64,000 nucleotides of DNA from Oxydemutator sp963693105 (GCA_963693105.1 OY843752.1:868001-932000), one strand, 5' to 3'; counted from the stretch's first letter, positions 1 to 10,850 are shown. Numbers and translations are program-made. The notes: generated from the letters alone by a model not told the origin.

Positions 1-1
1 G

Positions 2-1588
2 CTGGACAACGGCCAGCCGAAGCTGCTCAACCTGAAAGAGGTGCTCGAGGCTTTCGTCAGGCACCGCCGCGAAGTCGTCACGCGGCGCACGATATTCGAT
101 TTGCGCAAGGCGCGCGAGAAAGCGCATCTGCTTGAGGGGCAGGCGGTCGCGCTGGCCAACATTGACGAGGTCATCGCGCTGATCAAGGCGTCGAAAACGC
201 CGGCGGTGGCCAAGACCGGGTTGATGGAGCGCGTCTGGAAACCCGGCGTCGTGACGCGCATGCTGGAGCGCGCCGACACCGACGCATCGCGCCCCGAAAG
301 CCTGGCCGCCGGGTTCGGCCTGATCGATCGGGGCTACCGGTTGTCCGACAGGCAGGCGCAGGCCATCCTCGATTTGCGGCTGCACCGCCTGACCGCGCTG
401 GAGCAGGACAAAATCGTCTCCGATTACGAGAGCGTCATCAAAAAAATCTACCACCTGATCGAGATTCTGTCCGAACCCGACCGCCTGATGGAGGTCATAC
501 GCGAGGAGCTGGTTGAGGTCAGGGATACCTACGCCGACAAGCGCCGCACCGAGATTTCCGACGAGGCGGTCGATATGACCGACGAGGATTTCATCAACGA
601 GGAGGAAGTCGTAATCACGATTTCCCACGCCGGTTACGCCAAGTCGCAAAGCCCGGACGAGTACCGCCTGCAACGCCGCGGCGGCAAGGGCAAGGCCGCG
701 ACCTCGGTGCGCGAAGAGGATTTCGTGGACACGCTGTTCATCGCCAACACTCACGACACGCTGTTGTGTTTTTCGAGCGCCGGCAAGATTTACTGGCTGA
801 AGGTGTACCGCCTGCCGCGCGCCGGGCGCGCCGCGCGCGGCAGGCCGCTGGTCAACCTGCTGCCTCTCGAAGAAGGCGAGCGCATCACCACGGTGCTGCC
901 GGTCAGGGAATTCTCTCAGGATTTGCACGTGCTGATGGCGACCAGTTCCGGCACCGTCAAGCGCACCTCACTCGTCAATTTTTCGAGGCCGCGCAGCAAC
1001 GGAATTCGCGCGATCACGCTGCTCGACGGCGACCAGATGATCGGCGCGCAGATTACCGACGGCAGCCACGACGTCATGCTGTTCAGCGACTCCGGTCATT
1101 CGGTGCGCTTCCCGGAATCCGAATTGCGCTTGCTCGGCAGGACCGCCCGGGGCGTGCGCGGCATCCGCCTGCGCGGCGACGGCAAGGCGATTTCTCTGAT
1201 TTGCCTGCAGCCGGCGTCGCAAGACGAGTCTTGCATTCTGGTCGCCACCGAAAACGGCTACGGCAAGCGCACCCGGGTGAAAGAGTTTCCGCGCAAGAAG
1301 CGCGGCGGCCTCGGCGTCATCGCAATCCAGACCGACGAGCGCAACGGCAAACTCGTCGGCGCGACGTTGTTCGGGGAAGACGACGAGGTCATGCTGATTA
1401 CCGACGGCGGCACGTTGGTGCGCACCGAGGTGAATCAGATTTCGGTTGTCGGACGCAACACCAAGGGAGTCCGGCTGATTCGCCTGCAAAACGGCGAGCG
1501 GTTGTGCGAGATGGTTCGTGTGGACGCGACGGCCAACGGCATCCACGACGGCGCCGATGAGGACGATGACACCGACGGCGAAGAGTAG
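2..1588 (+). CDS. gyrA: DNA gyrase subunit A, C-terminal 528 residues (5' end outside window)
   Basis: The reading frame is open from base 2, so the gene starts left of the window. The visible part covers the end of the breakage-reunion domain, with its long coiled coil, and the whole C-terminal beta-pinwheel that wraps DNA. The GyrA-box (QRRGGKG) lies near 671-691, which supports gyrase over topoisomerase IV ParC. The protein ends in a strongly acidic tail, as in many gammaproteobacterial GyrA proteins. With GyrB it introduces negative supercoils using ATP. serC follows after 27 bases, the order seen in Pseudomonas. The active-site Tyr and quinolone-resistance region are not in view. Confidence 0.97.
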   Translation: MDNGQPKLLNLKEVLEAFVRHRREVVTRRTIFDLRKAREKAHLLEGQAVALANIDEVIALIKASKTPAVAKTGLMERVWKPGVVTRMLERADTDASRPESLAAGFGLIDRGYRLSDRQAQAILDLRLHRLTALEQDKIVSDYESVIKKIYHLIEILSEPDRLMEVIREELVEVRDTYADKRRTEISDEAVDMTDEDFINEEEVVITISHAGYAKSQSPDEYRLQRRGGKGKAATSVREEDFVDTLFIANTHDTLLCFSSAGKIYWLKVYRLPRAGRAARGRPLVNLLPLEEGERITTVLPVREFSQDLHVLMATSSGTVKRTSLVNFSRPRSNGIRAITLLDGDQMIGAQITDGSHDVMLFSDSGHSVRFPESELRLLGRTARGVRGIRLRGDGKAISLICLQPASQDESCILVATENGYGKRTRVKEFPRKKRGGLGVIAIQTDERNGKLVGATLFGEDDEVMLITDGGTLVRTEVNQISVVGRNTKGVRLIRLQNGERLCEMVRVDATANGIHDGADEDDDTDGEE

Positions 1589-1615
1589 CCGTCAACCCCG
1601 CGTCATGCACGTGCG

Positions 1616-2695
1616 ATGACGTCCGCGGTCTATAACTACGCGCCGGGGCCGGCCATGCTGCCGCCCGCGGTGCTGGAACAGGTGCGCCGCGAACTCGCCG
1701 AAGAGCGCCCGGTTTCGGTGCTGGAAATGGGGCACCGCACTTCCTGGTTCGATGAAATCGCCGCCCGTTCGCAGGCCAACCTGCGTCAACTGCTCGATGT
1801 ATCCGACGATTACGCGGTGTTGTTTCTGCCCGGCGGCGCGCGCGCGCAATACGCCGCGGCTCCGCTGAACCTGGGTGCGAACGACGCCGATTACTTCGAC
1901 ACGGGCTACTGGTCGGGCTGCGCCATCGCCGAGGCCGCGCGCTACACCCGCGTCCACGTTGCCGCCTCGATTCCGGAGCACGACGGGCGCGGCCTGTTGT
2001 CGCTGCCGCCGCCGTCGCAATGGACGAACTCCCGCGAACCCGCCTACCGCCATTATGTCGGCAATGAAACGCTGACCGGCTTCGAGTTTTCCGCCGACCG
2101 CTACGTGGACGACGGCCTCCTCGCCGCCGACCTGACATCGAATTTTCTGACCACCCCGGTGGACGTGAAGCGCCACCGCCTGATTTACGCCGGCGCGCAG
2201 AAAAACGCGGGCATCGCCGGGCTCGCGATTGTCATCGTCGCGCGCGAGACCTTCGGCAGGGCGCGTGACGAAACCCCGGCTCTTTACAATTACAAGTTGC
2301 AGGACGAGATGGATTCGCGCTTCAACACGCCGCCGGTTTTTTCATGGTACGTGTGCGACCGGGTGCTGGAGTGGACCCGCCGCGAAGGCGGCGTCGGCGA
2401 GATGCACCGGCGCGGTGTGCAGCGCGCGTCGGTGCTCTACGAATGCATTGACCAATCCGCCATCTTCGAGAACCCGGTGTCGCCGGAAAGCCGCTCCAAA
2501 ACCAACGTTTTTTTTCGCATCCGGCCGCGCCGGCTGGAAAGCCGTTTTCTGCAGGAAGCCGGGGAGCAGGGGCTTTTGGGGCTGCGCGGACACCGCGCCA
2601 CCGGCGGCATTCGCGCGAGCCTTTACAATGGTATGCCGCTGGAAGGCGCGACGGCGCTGGTGGAATTTATGCGTGACTTCGAAAAAAAGGCGTGA
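1616..2695 (+). CDS. serC: Phosphoserine aminotransferase
   Basis: A PLP enzyme of 359 aa, close to the usual 360, that transaminates 3-phosphohydroxypyruvate with glutamate in serine synthesis and also serves pyridoxal phosphate synthesis. The PLP lysine is K196 in the GAQKN motif. The family signatures GGARAQ, NETLTG and the C-terminal GHRATGGIRASLYN stretch are present. The usual SR of the SSNFLSR motif is replaced by TT here, a minor departure. It lies between gyrA and pheA on the same strand, only 3 bases before the pheA start, so the two are probably cotranscribed. Confidence 0.95.
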   Translation: MTSAVYNYAPGPAMLPPAVLEQVRRELAEERPVSVLEMGHRTSWFDEIAARSQANLRQLLDVSDDYAVLFLPGGARAQYAAAPLNLGANDADYFDTGYWSGCAIAEAARYTRVHVAASIPEHDGRGLLSLPPPSQWTNSREPAYRHYVGNETLTGFEFSADRYVDDGLLAADLTSNFLTTPVDVKRHRLIYAGAQKNAGIAGLAIVIVARETFGRARDETPALYNYKLQDEMDSRFNTPPVFSWYVCDRVLEWTRREGGVGEMHRRGVQRASVLYECIDQSAIFENPVSPESRSKTNVFFRIRPRRLESRFLQEAGEQGLLGLRGHRATGGIRASLYNGMPLEGATALVEFMRDFEKKA

Positions 2696-2698
2696 CTT

Positions 2699-3781
2699 TT
2701 GTCTGACGAAAAGTTGAAAGACCTGCGCGGCAGGATTGACGACATTGACGCCCGCCTGCTGAAACTCATCAGCGAGCGCGCCGAATACGCGATCCGGATT
2801 GGCCGCCTCAAGCGTGAACTCGAACCGGGGCAGCCTTTCTACCGTCCGGGGCGCGAGTCCGTCCACCTGCGCGAATTGGTCGCCGCCAACGACGGGCCGC
2901 TGAAAGCCGCCGACCTGACCGCCCTGTTCCGCGAGATCATCTCGGTGTGCCGCGCTCTCGAACAGGAGATTGCAATCGCCTTTCTGGGGCCGCAGGGCAC
3001 TTTCACGCAGGAGGCCGCCTTCAAGCACTTTGGCCGGGCCATCGTCACCCACGATTTGCCGACGGTCGCCGAGGTGTTCCGCGCGGTCGAAAGCGGCAAG
3101 CCCGCCTACGGCGTGGTGCCGGTCGAGAATTCCAGCGAGGGCATCGTTACGCACACGCTCGATTGCTTCATGGATTCGGCGCTGCAAATCGTCGGTGAGA
3201 TCGAACTGCCCATCCGCCATTGCCTGCTGGGCATGGGCGCCGGCTTGCAGGGATTGAGCACCGTTTATTCGCACCAGCAGTCGTTCGCCCAGTGCCGCCG
3301 CTGGCTTGAACAGAATCTGGCGCACTGCAAACAGGTCGCGGTCCACAGCAACGCCGAGGCGGCGAAAAAGGCGCGCGACGAAGACAACGCCGCAGCCATC
3401 GCCGGCGCCGGCGCCGGCGCCGAGTACGGACTGAACGTGCTGGCGGAGGGAATCGAGGATTATTCCGGCAACGCGACGCGCTTTCTGGTCATAGGCGACC
3501 ATGCGGTGCCGCCGACCGGCAATGACAAGACCAGCGTGCTGGTTTCGGCCAAAAACCATCCGGGTTCGCTCGCCGCGTTGCTCCGCATCCTGGCGGACCG
3601 CAACGTCAGCCTGACGCGCATTGAGTCGCGTCCGGCGCGCATCGTCAACTGGGAATATATCTTTTTCCTCGACATCGAAGGGCATTGCGAGGACGAGATT
3701 CTGCGCCGCGCGCTGGCCGATCTGGAGGCCGGCGCCGGTCTGTATAAACTGCTTGGCTCCTACCCCTGCGCGTCGGCGTGA
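2699..3781 (+). CDS. pheA: Bifunctional chorismate mutase / prephenate dehydratase (P-protein)
   Basis: Cytosolic enzyme of phenylalanine synthesis: chorismate to prephenate to phenylpyruvate. An AroQ-type chorismate mutase domain occupies about residues 1-90, prephenate dehydratase about 95-275 (NATRF motif near 3469), and a C-terminal ACT domain carries the GSLAALL and ESRP phenylalanine-binding motifs. The start is TTG at 2699, since no ATG gives a complete mutase helix. At 360 aa it is full length. A run of GCCGGC repeats at 3401-3421 encodes an Ala/Gly stretch. Its 3' end overlaps the convergent mreD by 22 bases. No leader peptide or attenuator was seen upstream. Confidence 0.95.
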   Translation: MSDEKLKDLRGRIDDIDARLLKLISERAEYAIRIGRLKRELEPGQPFYRPGRESVHLRELVAANDGPLKAADLTALFREIISVCRALEQEIAIAFLGPQGTFTQEAAFKHFGRAIVTHDLPTVAEVFRAVESGKPAYGVVPVENSSEGIVTHTLDCFMDSALQIVGEIELPIRHCLLGMGAGLQGLSTVYSHQQSFAQCRRWLEQNLAHCKQVAVHSNAEAAKKARDEDNAAAIAGAGAGAEYGLNVLAEGIEDYSGNATRFLVIGDHAVPPTGNDKTSVLVSAKNHPGSLAALLRILADRNVSLTRIESRPARIVNWEYIFFLDIEGHCEDEILRRALADLEAGAGLYKLLGSYPCASA

Positions 3782-4266
3782 CTTTTCTGGCGCAGGTGCC
3801 GCAACACCGAGAACACCCAGGGCCACATCAGCGTGCTGCTGACGACCGGCAGCAGGCCGCGCCAGTCCATCCCCAGCGAATAGCGCAGGCGCAGGCTGTT
3901 AATCCAGATTGAAATGACGGTGTAAACCAGCATCAGCAGCGCGATGAAAAAAACCTGCTGGTGCGGCGGGTAGAGCCGCAATCGCTGGTAGAAATAGGTG
4001 GTCAGGTAGGCAATCAGCGTGTACAGCAGTGCGTGCTGTCCCAGCAGCGTGCCTTTCAGCAGGTCGGTCAGGATGCCGACTATCCACGCGAACTGGATGT
4101 TCAGTTTTTCCGGCATCGCCAGGCACCAGTAGATGATCGTAAGCAGTATCCATTCCGGCCAGAAGACATGCGCCCACTGCGGTATCGGCAACGCGCTCAG
4201 GATCATCGCGGCGAAAACGGTCAGCATGACCGGCCGGTAACTGCCGTCCGCTTTCGAAAAGGCCAC
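3760..4266 (-). CDS. mreD: Rod shape-determining membrane protein MreD
   Basis: 168-aa very hydrophobic protein with about five or six membrane segments, the length and pattern of MreD. MreD sits in the inner membrane and links MreC and MreB to the lateral wall elongation machinery. It is the last gene of a mreB-mreC-mreD operon on the minus strand, with a 4-base gap after mreC. It runs convergently into pheA with a 22-base overlap. Identification rests on membrane topology, size and operon position more than on motifs, because MreD is poorly conserved. Confidence 0.9.
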   Translation of the reverse strand: MAFSKADGSYRPVMLTVFAAMILSALPIPQWAHVFWPEWILLTIIYWCLAMPEKLNIQFAWIVGILTDLLKGTLLGQHALLYTLIAYLTTYFYQRLRLYPPHQQVFFIALLMLVYTVISIWINSLRLRYSLGMDWRGLLPVVSSTLMWPWVFSVLRHLRQKSHADAQG

Positions 4267-4270
4267 GACT

Positions 4271-5158
4271 TTATTCCTCTTCCTGTTCCGCCGCGGCGTC
4301 TTCGCTCTCGGGCCAGATCAGCAGCATTTCGCGGCTGTGAATCAGGTCGGCGAGCGGCTTGGCGTGGATGACAGCGAAGTCGTCGCCGACTTCGCTGTGG
4401 ATGCTCAGCACCTCGCCGACCGGGTAATCGCCCGGATAGCGGTTGTCGAGCCCCGAGGTGTAAATGATGTCGCCGGCGCGGATGTCCGCCGTCGTCGGCA
4501 CGTATTCCAGTTTCAACTGCCTGGGGTTGCCGGTGCCGAGCACCAGCATTCTCAGCCGCGACCGGTCTATCTGCCCGAGCAGCGCGTGTCCGGGGTTGGA
4601 AATCAGCGTGACATCGGCGGTCAGCGGGGTGACCGACGAGACCTGCCCGATGACGCCCCTGACATCGAGAACCGGCTGCCCCGGATACACGTCGTGGTTG
4701 CTGCCCTTGTCAATGACAATCTGCTGCTCGAACGGCGCGAGGTTGACGCCGACCAGTTTGGCGACGGCGACCCTGCGCCCGCGCGTGTCGGTTGGCGATT
4801 GCAGCAGTTTGCGGAGGTGGCGGTTCTCATTCTTGAACGTCACCAGCTTTTGCAGTTCCGAGTTCAGGATGAGGTTGTTGTAACGCAGCCGTTCGATTTC
4901 AAACAGCAGGTCCGAGCGCTCGCTGAAGTAGCGGTGCGTCCAGTCGGCGGCTTTGGTCGGCAGGTTGGCGGCGGAGTGGACCGCGTAGCTGAGCAGGTCG
5001 AGATGACGCCGGATGGCGTCCAGATTGATAAAGCTGAAAGGCGTGTGCGTTGCGCTGAAATGGCCGTAGCGGTGGTCATAGACCATCAGCGCCGCGGCCA
5101 GCGCCGTAAAAAAAACAAACCTCGGAAACAGGCTGCGAAGACGGAACAGTTTCTTGAT
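4271..5158 (-). CDS. mreC: Cell shape protein MreC (probable ATC start)
   Basis: MreC is a bitopic protein: N-terminal anchor, periplasmic coiled coil, then two beta-barrel domains that bind elongation enzymes. The first ATG in frame is at 5086, but starting there would remove the membrane anchor every MreC has. The frame is open upstream to the mreB stop and encodes a basic stretch (KKLFRLRS) followed by a hydrophobic helix (FVFFTALAAALMVY). No ATG, GTG or TTG exists there. An ATC codon at 5158-5156 has AGGAAG 9 bases upstream and gives a 295-aa protein, so I chose it. CTG at 5149 or a sequencing error are alternatives. Confidence 0.88.
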   Translation of the reverse strand: MKKLFRLRSLFPRFVFFTALAAALMVYDHRYGHFSATHTPFSFINLDAIRRHLDLLSYAVHSAANLPTKAADWTHRYFSERSDLLFEIERLRYNNLILNSELQKLVTFKNENRHLRKLLQSPTDTRGRRVAVAKLVGVNLAPFEQQIVIDKGSNHDVYPGQPVLDVRGVIGQVSSVTPLTADVTLISNPGHALLGQIDRSRLRMLVLGTGNPRQLKLEYVPTTADIRAGDIIYTSGLDNRYPGDYPVGEVLSIHSEVGDDFAVIHAKPLADLIHSREMLLIWPESEDAAAEQEEE

Positions 5159-5191
5159 GGCGTTGTTCTTCCTGCCGGCGCCGCTACCGGC

Positions 5192-6235
5192 TCACTCCCT
5201 CATCAGGAATTCTGTTTTTTTCTTGCCGATCAGGCTGAGCGCCTTGCCGCCGCCCTGTACAACGCAGGTCAGCGGCTCGTCCGCGATCACCACCGGGATG
5301 CCGGTTTCCTGCATCAGCAGTTTGTCGAGGTTTTTCAGCAGCGCGCCGCCACCGGTCAGGACGATGCCGCGCTCGGCGACATCGGAGCTCAATTCGGGCG
5401 GCGTTTGTTCGAGCGCCGTCTTGACAGCGGCGACGATGCCCGACAGCGGCTCCTGTAACGCCTCGAAAATCTCGTTGCTGTTGATGACGAAGTTTTTGGG
5501 CACGCCCTCGGAAAGATTGCGCCCGATGATCTCCATTTCCATCAACTTGGCGTTGGGATAGGCCGTGCCGATCTTTTTCTTGACCCTCTCGGCGGTCGCC
5601 TCGCCGATTAAAACCCCGTAATTGCGCCGGATGTAGTTGACAATCGCCTCTTCGAGTTTGTCGCCGCCGATTCGCACCGACGCCGAATAGACGATGCCGC
5701 TCAGGGACAGCACCGCGACTTCGGAAGTGCCGCCGCCGATGTCGAGTATCATCGAGCCGCGCGCCTCGCCGATGGGCAGGCCGGCGCCGATGGCCGCCGC
5801 GATCGGTTCCTCGATCAGAAAGACTTTTCTGGCGCCGGCGCCCGCCGCCGACTCGCGAATGGCGCGTCTTTCAACTTGCGTCGCGCCGCATGGCACGCAA
5901 ATCAGCACTTTGGGGCTGGGCTTGAGCAGTTTGTTCTGGTGAACCTTGCGTATGAAGAATTGCAGCATTTTTTCCGTCGTCGTGAAGTCGGCGATGACGC
6001 CGTCCTTCATCGGGCGGATTGCGCGAATATTGGCCGGGGTGCGTCCCAGCATTTCCTTGGCTTCCTGGCCGACCGCCTCGATGACGCCGCCGCCGCCGTA
6101 ACGGTCGGAGCGAATCGCCACGACCGACGGCTCGTTCAGGACGATGCCCTTGTTTTTGACGCAAATAAGCGTGTTGGCGGTGCCGAGGTCAATGGAGAGG
6201 TCGTCGGAGAAAAACCCGAACAAGCTGTTAATCAT
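5192..6235 (-). CDS. mreB: Rod shape-determining actin homologue MreB
   Basis: Bacterial actin that forms membrane-bound filaments guiding lateral cell-wall synthesis. The actin-fold signatures are clear: phosphate-1 DLGTANT near the N-terminus, phosphate-2 DIGGGTSE, and the adenosine motif LTGGGALL. The frame opens at 6292, but the start at 6235 (MINSLFGFF) gives 347 aa, the E. coli MreB length, and matches the family N-terminus. A good promoter (6264-6292) lies upstream, pointing away from gatC. First gene of mreBCD. Confidence 0.96.
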   Translation of the reverse strand: MINSLFGFFSDDLSIDLGTANTLICVKNKGIVLNEPSVVAIRSDRYGGGGVIEAVGQEAKEMLGRTPANIRAIRPMKDGVIADFTTTEKMLQFFIRKVHQNKLLKPSPKVLICVPCGATQVERRAIRESAAGAGARKVFLIEEPIAAAIGAGLPIGEARGSMILDIGGGTSEVAVLSLSGIVYSASVRIGGDKLEEAIVNYIRRNYGVLIGEATAERVKKKIGTAYPNAKLMEMEIIGRNLSEGVPKNFVINSNEIFEALQEPLSGIVAAVKTALEQTPPELSSDVAERGIVLTGGGALLKNLDKLLMQETGIPVVIADEPLTCVVQGGGKALSLIGKKKTEFLMRE

Positions 6236-6263
6236 AGGCGAAAAATCCGGTTGAGCGTGTGGC

Positions 6264-6292
6264 ATACTATCAGCGTCTGCTGGATTTCGCAA
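6264..6292 (-). promoter_or_regulatory. Predicted sigma-70 promoter of mreBCD
   Basis: On the minus strand a -35 TTGCGA (6292-6287) and a -10 TAGTAT (6269-6264) are separated by exactly 17 bases. The expected start of transcription is about 20 bases before the mreB ATG at 6235. Sequence match only. Confidence 0.55.
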
Positions 6293-6318
6293 CAGGCACC
6301 GGCTGTTTTTCCGCCGCC

Positions 6319-6600
6319 ATGAAAATCGAAGAAGTCATAAAACTTGCCCGGCTGGCGCACCTGAAAGTGGGCGAAGACGAGATGGAAAGTCTGGGCCGCG
6401 ACCTGTCCGCGATTCTCGCCTTCGCCGAACGCCTGGAGTCGGCCAATCTCGGCGACGTCGAGCCGCTGGCGCATCCGCTGGACGCCGCCCAGCGTCTGCG
6501 TCCGGACGAGGTCACCGAGGAGGACCGGCGCGAGGCGTTTCAGGAAATTGCGCCGCAGACCCGCGACGGCTTCTATCTCGTCCCCAAAGTGATTGACTGA
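6319..6600 (+). CDS. gatC: Asp-tRNA(Asn)/Glu-tRNA(Gln) amidotransferase subunit C
   Basis: 93-aa helper subunit of the GatCAB amidotransferase, which wraps around GatA and stabilises it against GatB. The N-terminal helix with KLARL and the C-terminal RDGFYLVPKVID tail match the family. The frame opens at 6259, but the ATG at 6319 gives the usual length and N-terminus. First gene of gatC-gatA-gatB, with gatA 8 bases downstream. The presence of GatCAB suggests that Asn-tRNA and/or Gln-tRNA is made by the indirect route. Confidence 0.94.
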   Translation: MKIEEVIKLARLAHLKVGEDEMESLGRDLSAILAFAERLESANLGDVEPLAHPLDAAQRLRPDEVTEEDRREAFQEIAPQTRDGFYLVPKVID

Positions 6601-6608
6601 CGCGCGCC

Positions 6609-8059
<1,451 letters not shown>

Positions 8060-8063
<4 letters not shown>

Positions 8064-9511
8064 CGCAGTGGCAGCCGGTCATCGGCCTCGAGCTGCACAT
8101 GCGGCTCATGACAAAAAGCAAGATGTTCTCGGGCGCTTCGGCGGAATACGGCGGTGCGCCGAACCGCCGCGCCTGCGCGGTGGACATCGCGCTGCCCGGC
8201 GTGCTGCCGGTGCTGAACGGGGACGTGCTGAAAATGGCCGTCGCCTTCGGCCTCGCCATCAACGCGCGCATCGCCGAACAGTCGGTGTTCGCGCGCAAGA
8301 ATTATTTTTATCCCGACCTGCCGAAGGGCTACCAGATCAGCCAGTACGAATCGCCGATTGTCGAGGACGGGCGGCTTGAGATTACGCTGAAGGACGGTGG
8401 CGCCAGGACCATCGGCATCGAGCGCGCCCACCTGGAGGAGGACGCCGGCAAGTCGGTGCACGAGGACATGGGCGGCATGACCGGCGTGGACCTCAACCGC
8501 GCCGGCACGCCGCTGATGGAGATTGTCTCGCGCCCGCAGCTTGCGAACGCCGACGAGGCGGTGGCGTATATGAAGAAGGTTTATTCCATCGGCTGTTTCC
8601 TCGGGATTTGCGACGGCAACATGCAGGAGGGTTCGCTGCGCTGCGATGTCAACGTGTCGCTGAGGCCGGCGGACTCCGACCGGCTCGGCGTGCGCGCCGA
8701 GATTAAAAACCTCAATTCGTTCCGCTTTGTCGAGCGGGCGATTCAGTTTGAGATCAAGCGCCAGACGGCGGTGCTTGAATCCGGCGGCAAGGTGGTGCAG
8801 GAGACGCGCCTGTACGACCCCGCCAGGGACGAGACCCGCTCGATGCGCAGCAAGGAGGAGGCCGAGGATTACCGTTATTTCCCGGATCCCGACCTGTTGC
8901 CGGTCGCAATCCGTCCGTCGCTGGTCGAGGAAGTGCGCGCCGCGCTGCCGGAGTTGCAGGAGCAGATGCGCGCGCGTTTTGTGCGCGACTATGACTTGCC
9001 CGAAGCGGACGCCAATCAGCTGACCGCATCCAGGGAGATGGCCGCTTATTTCGAGGACTGCGTCAAGACCGGGGGCGGCGGGCCGAGGCTCGTGGCCAAC
9101 TGGATGACCGGCCCGCTCACCGCCGCCCTCCACCGGGCGGAGGCCGGCATCGGCGATTGTCCGCTCGAACCGGCGCGCCTGGCCGGGCTGCTCGACCGCG
9201 TGGCCGACGGCACCCTTTCGGGCAAGATCGCGCGCGAGGTGTTCGAGGCGATGTGGGACGGCGCGGCCACCGCCGACGCGGTCATCGCCGAGAAAGGTCT
9301 CGCACAAATCAGCGACGCGGCGGAACTGGAAGCCGTCATCGGCGAAGTGCTGTCGCAAAGCGAAAAGCAAATCGGGCAATACCACGCCGGCAAGGAAAAA
9401 GTGTTCGGCTATTTTGTCGGGCAGGTGATGAAGGCGACCAAAGGGCAGGCCAACCCCGGCGAAGTGAACCGCCTGCTGAAAGAAAAGCTGGAAGCGGCGA
9501 AGACGTCATGA
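8060..9511 (+). CDS. gatB: Asp-tRNA(Asn)/Glu-tRNA(Gln) amidotransferase subunit B
   Basis: 483-aa subunit that activates the mischarged Glu-tRNA(Gln) or Asp-tRNA(Asn) with ATP and transfers ammonia to it. The N-terminal catalytic domain shows VIGLELH and the KNYFYPDLPKGYQISQ stretch. The C-terminal YqeY-like tail domain ends with KATKGQANPGEVN. The reading frame extends far upstream through gatA, but only the ATG at 8060, overlapping the gatA stop as ATGA, gives the family N-terminus. Confidence 0.97.
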
Positions 9512-9685
9512 GCGAAGACAACTTGCCTTGTGACGGCGAGCGATAGCGGAAGAAAAACCGGGGATTCAGCGAATTTCAGGCGGTTGCTGAATGAATTGCT
9601 GTATCCTTTACGAGGGACATCGGCAACCGGCGGTTTTGCGGAATCCGCCGGACAGGAAGAACATTTTTCCACGGGAGGATACATT

Positions 9686-10009
9686 ATGATCGCAACAATA
9701 ACCCCTTTTATCATGCTCGCGGCCGCCGTCGCGGTGTTGTTGAACTGGACGCAGAGCTTTTCATCGGGCCTGTGGCCGCCCATTGACGTACTGTCCGTCA
9801 TCGCCTGTGCGCTGGGCGCGCTCGCTTTCTGGAAGGACGCCGAGCAAGGATGCAAGGTCGTCGGCGCACTGTTCGGTGTGCTGGGAGCGGCGGTCGTGGT
9901 TCAGTTCATCGTCGTCGGAGTGGCCGACAGCATAGTCTGGGAAGTGATTGATTTCTTCCTCGTCATCGGCCTGACGTTGGGCGCCGGCCTGTTGCTCAAG
10001 CGCTCCTGA
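9686..10009 (+). CDS. Small integral membrane protein, function unknown
   Basis: 107 aa, dominated by three or four hydrophobic segments (for example TPFIMLAAAVAVLL and a C-terminal stretch ending LLLKRS), so probably an inner-membrane protein. An open frame begins at 9530, but the ATG at 9686 follows a strong Shine-Dalgarno sequence (GGGAGG, centred about 12 bases upstream), which fixes the start. It lies 174 bases after gatB and overlaps the end of the convergent prmC by 14 bases. I do not recognise a family. The RBS and coding character support a real gene. Confidence 0.7.
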   Translation: MIATITPFIMLAAAVAVLLNWTQSFSSGLWPPIDVLSVIACALGALAFWKDAEQGCKVVGALFGVLGAAVVVQFIVVGVADSIVWEVIDFFLVIGLTLGAGLLLKRS

Positions 10010-10850
10010 AACCGGCGCACGCGCGCGCCCGGCCGGCGTCGTCGCGCAGGCCGCGCACCGGCGCAAAGCCCGCCGCCCGCATCATTTCGCGCACTGCGGC
10101 GCTTTGCGCCGGCGCGTGCTCGACCACCAGACGCCCGCCGGGATTCAGATAATCGCCCGCGTCCGCCGTAATCCGGCGCAGGTGCGCGAGGCCGTCGCCG
10201 CCCGCATACAGTGCGAGGCCGGGTTCATGCGCCGCGACTTCGGCGGCAAGTTGCGGGTCGCCGTGGCCGACATAGGGCGGGTTGGCGACAATCAAATCGA
10301 AACACCCTTCGACGTTCTCAAACCAGTCGCTCAGTAAAAACCGGATGCCGGCCAGGCCGTGATGCGCGGCGTTGCGCCGCGCGGTGTCGAGCGCGCCGCG
10401 CGATACGTCGGTGGCGGTCGCCCGCACGTCTTTGCGCGCGTGCGCGACGGCGATGATGATGTTGCCGCAGCCGGTTCCAAGGTCGAGCACCCCGGCGCGG
10501 CGCGGCAGATTCGCCAGCGCTTCGCCGACCAGAATTTCGGTTTCCGGACGCGGCACCAGCACCGCCGCGTTGACCTCGAAGTCCAGCGAATAAAATTCGC
10601 GGCGGCCTTTCAGGTAGGCGAACGGCACGCCTTCGACGCGCCGTGCGAGGATGCCGCGCAGGCGCAGTTCGTCGTGCGCGCTCAGGTGCAGATGCCCATT
10701 GGCATAAAGCCACGCGCGGCTTTTGTCGAGCGCATGGCACAGCAGGTAGTCGGTTTCCGCGTCCTTGCCGCAGGCGGCGAGCCATGCGCGCAGTTCGCGC
10801 CGCGCCTCGTCCAGTGTCGCGTCTTTCAGGCGCGGCGCCGCGTCCGTCAT
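9996..10850 (-). CDS. prmC: Peptide chain release factor N5-glutamine methyltransferase
   Basis: Methylates the glutamine of the GGQ motif in release factors RF1 and RF2, using SAM. The 284-aa protein has an N-terminal helical domain, a SAM-binding motif LDLGTGCGN (122-130) and the catalytic NPPY (190-193) that holds the target glutamine. It overlaps its substrate gene prfA by four bases (ATGA), so the two are translationally coupled. Third gene of hemA-prfA-prmC. Confidence 0.95.
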   Translation of the reverse strand: MTDAAPRLKDATLDEARRELRAWLAACGKDAETDYLLCHALDKSRAWLYANGHLHLSAHDELRLRGILARRVEGVPFAYLKGRREFYSLDFEVNAAVLVPRPETEILVGEALANLPRRAGVLDLGTGCGNIIIAVAHARKDVRATATDVSRGALDTARRNAAHHGLAGIRFLLSDWFENVEGCFDLIVANPPYVGHGDPQLAAEVAAHEPGLALYAGGDGLAHLRRITADAGDYLNPGGRLVVEHAPAQSAAVREMMRAAGFAPVRGLRDDAGRARACAGFRSA

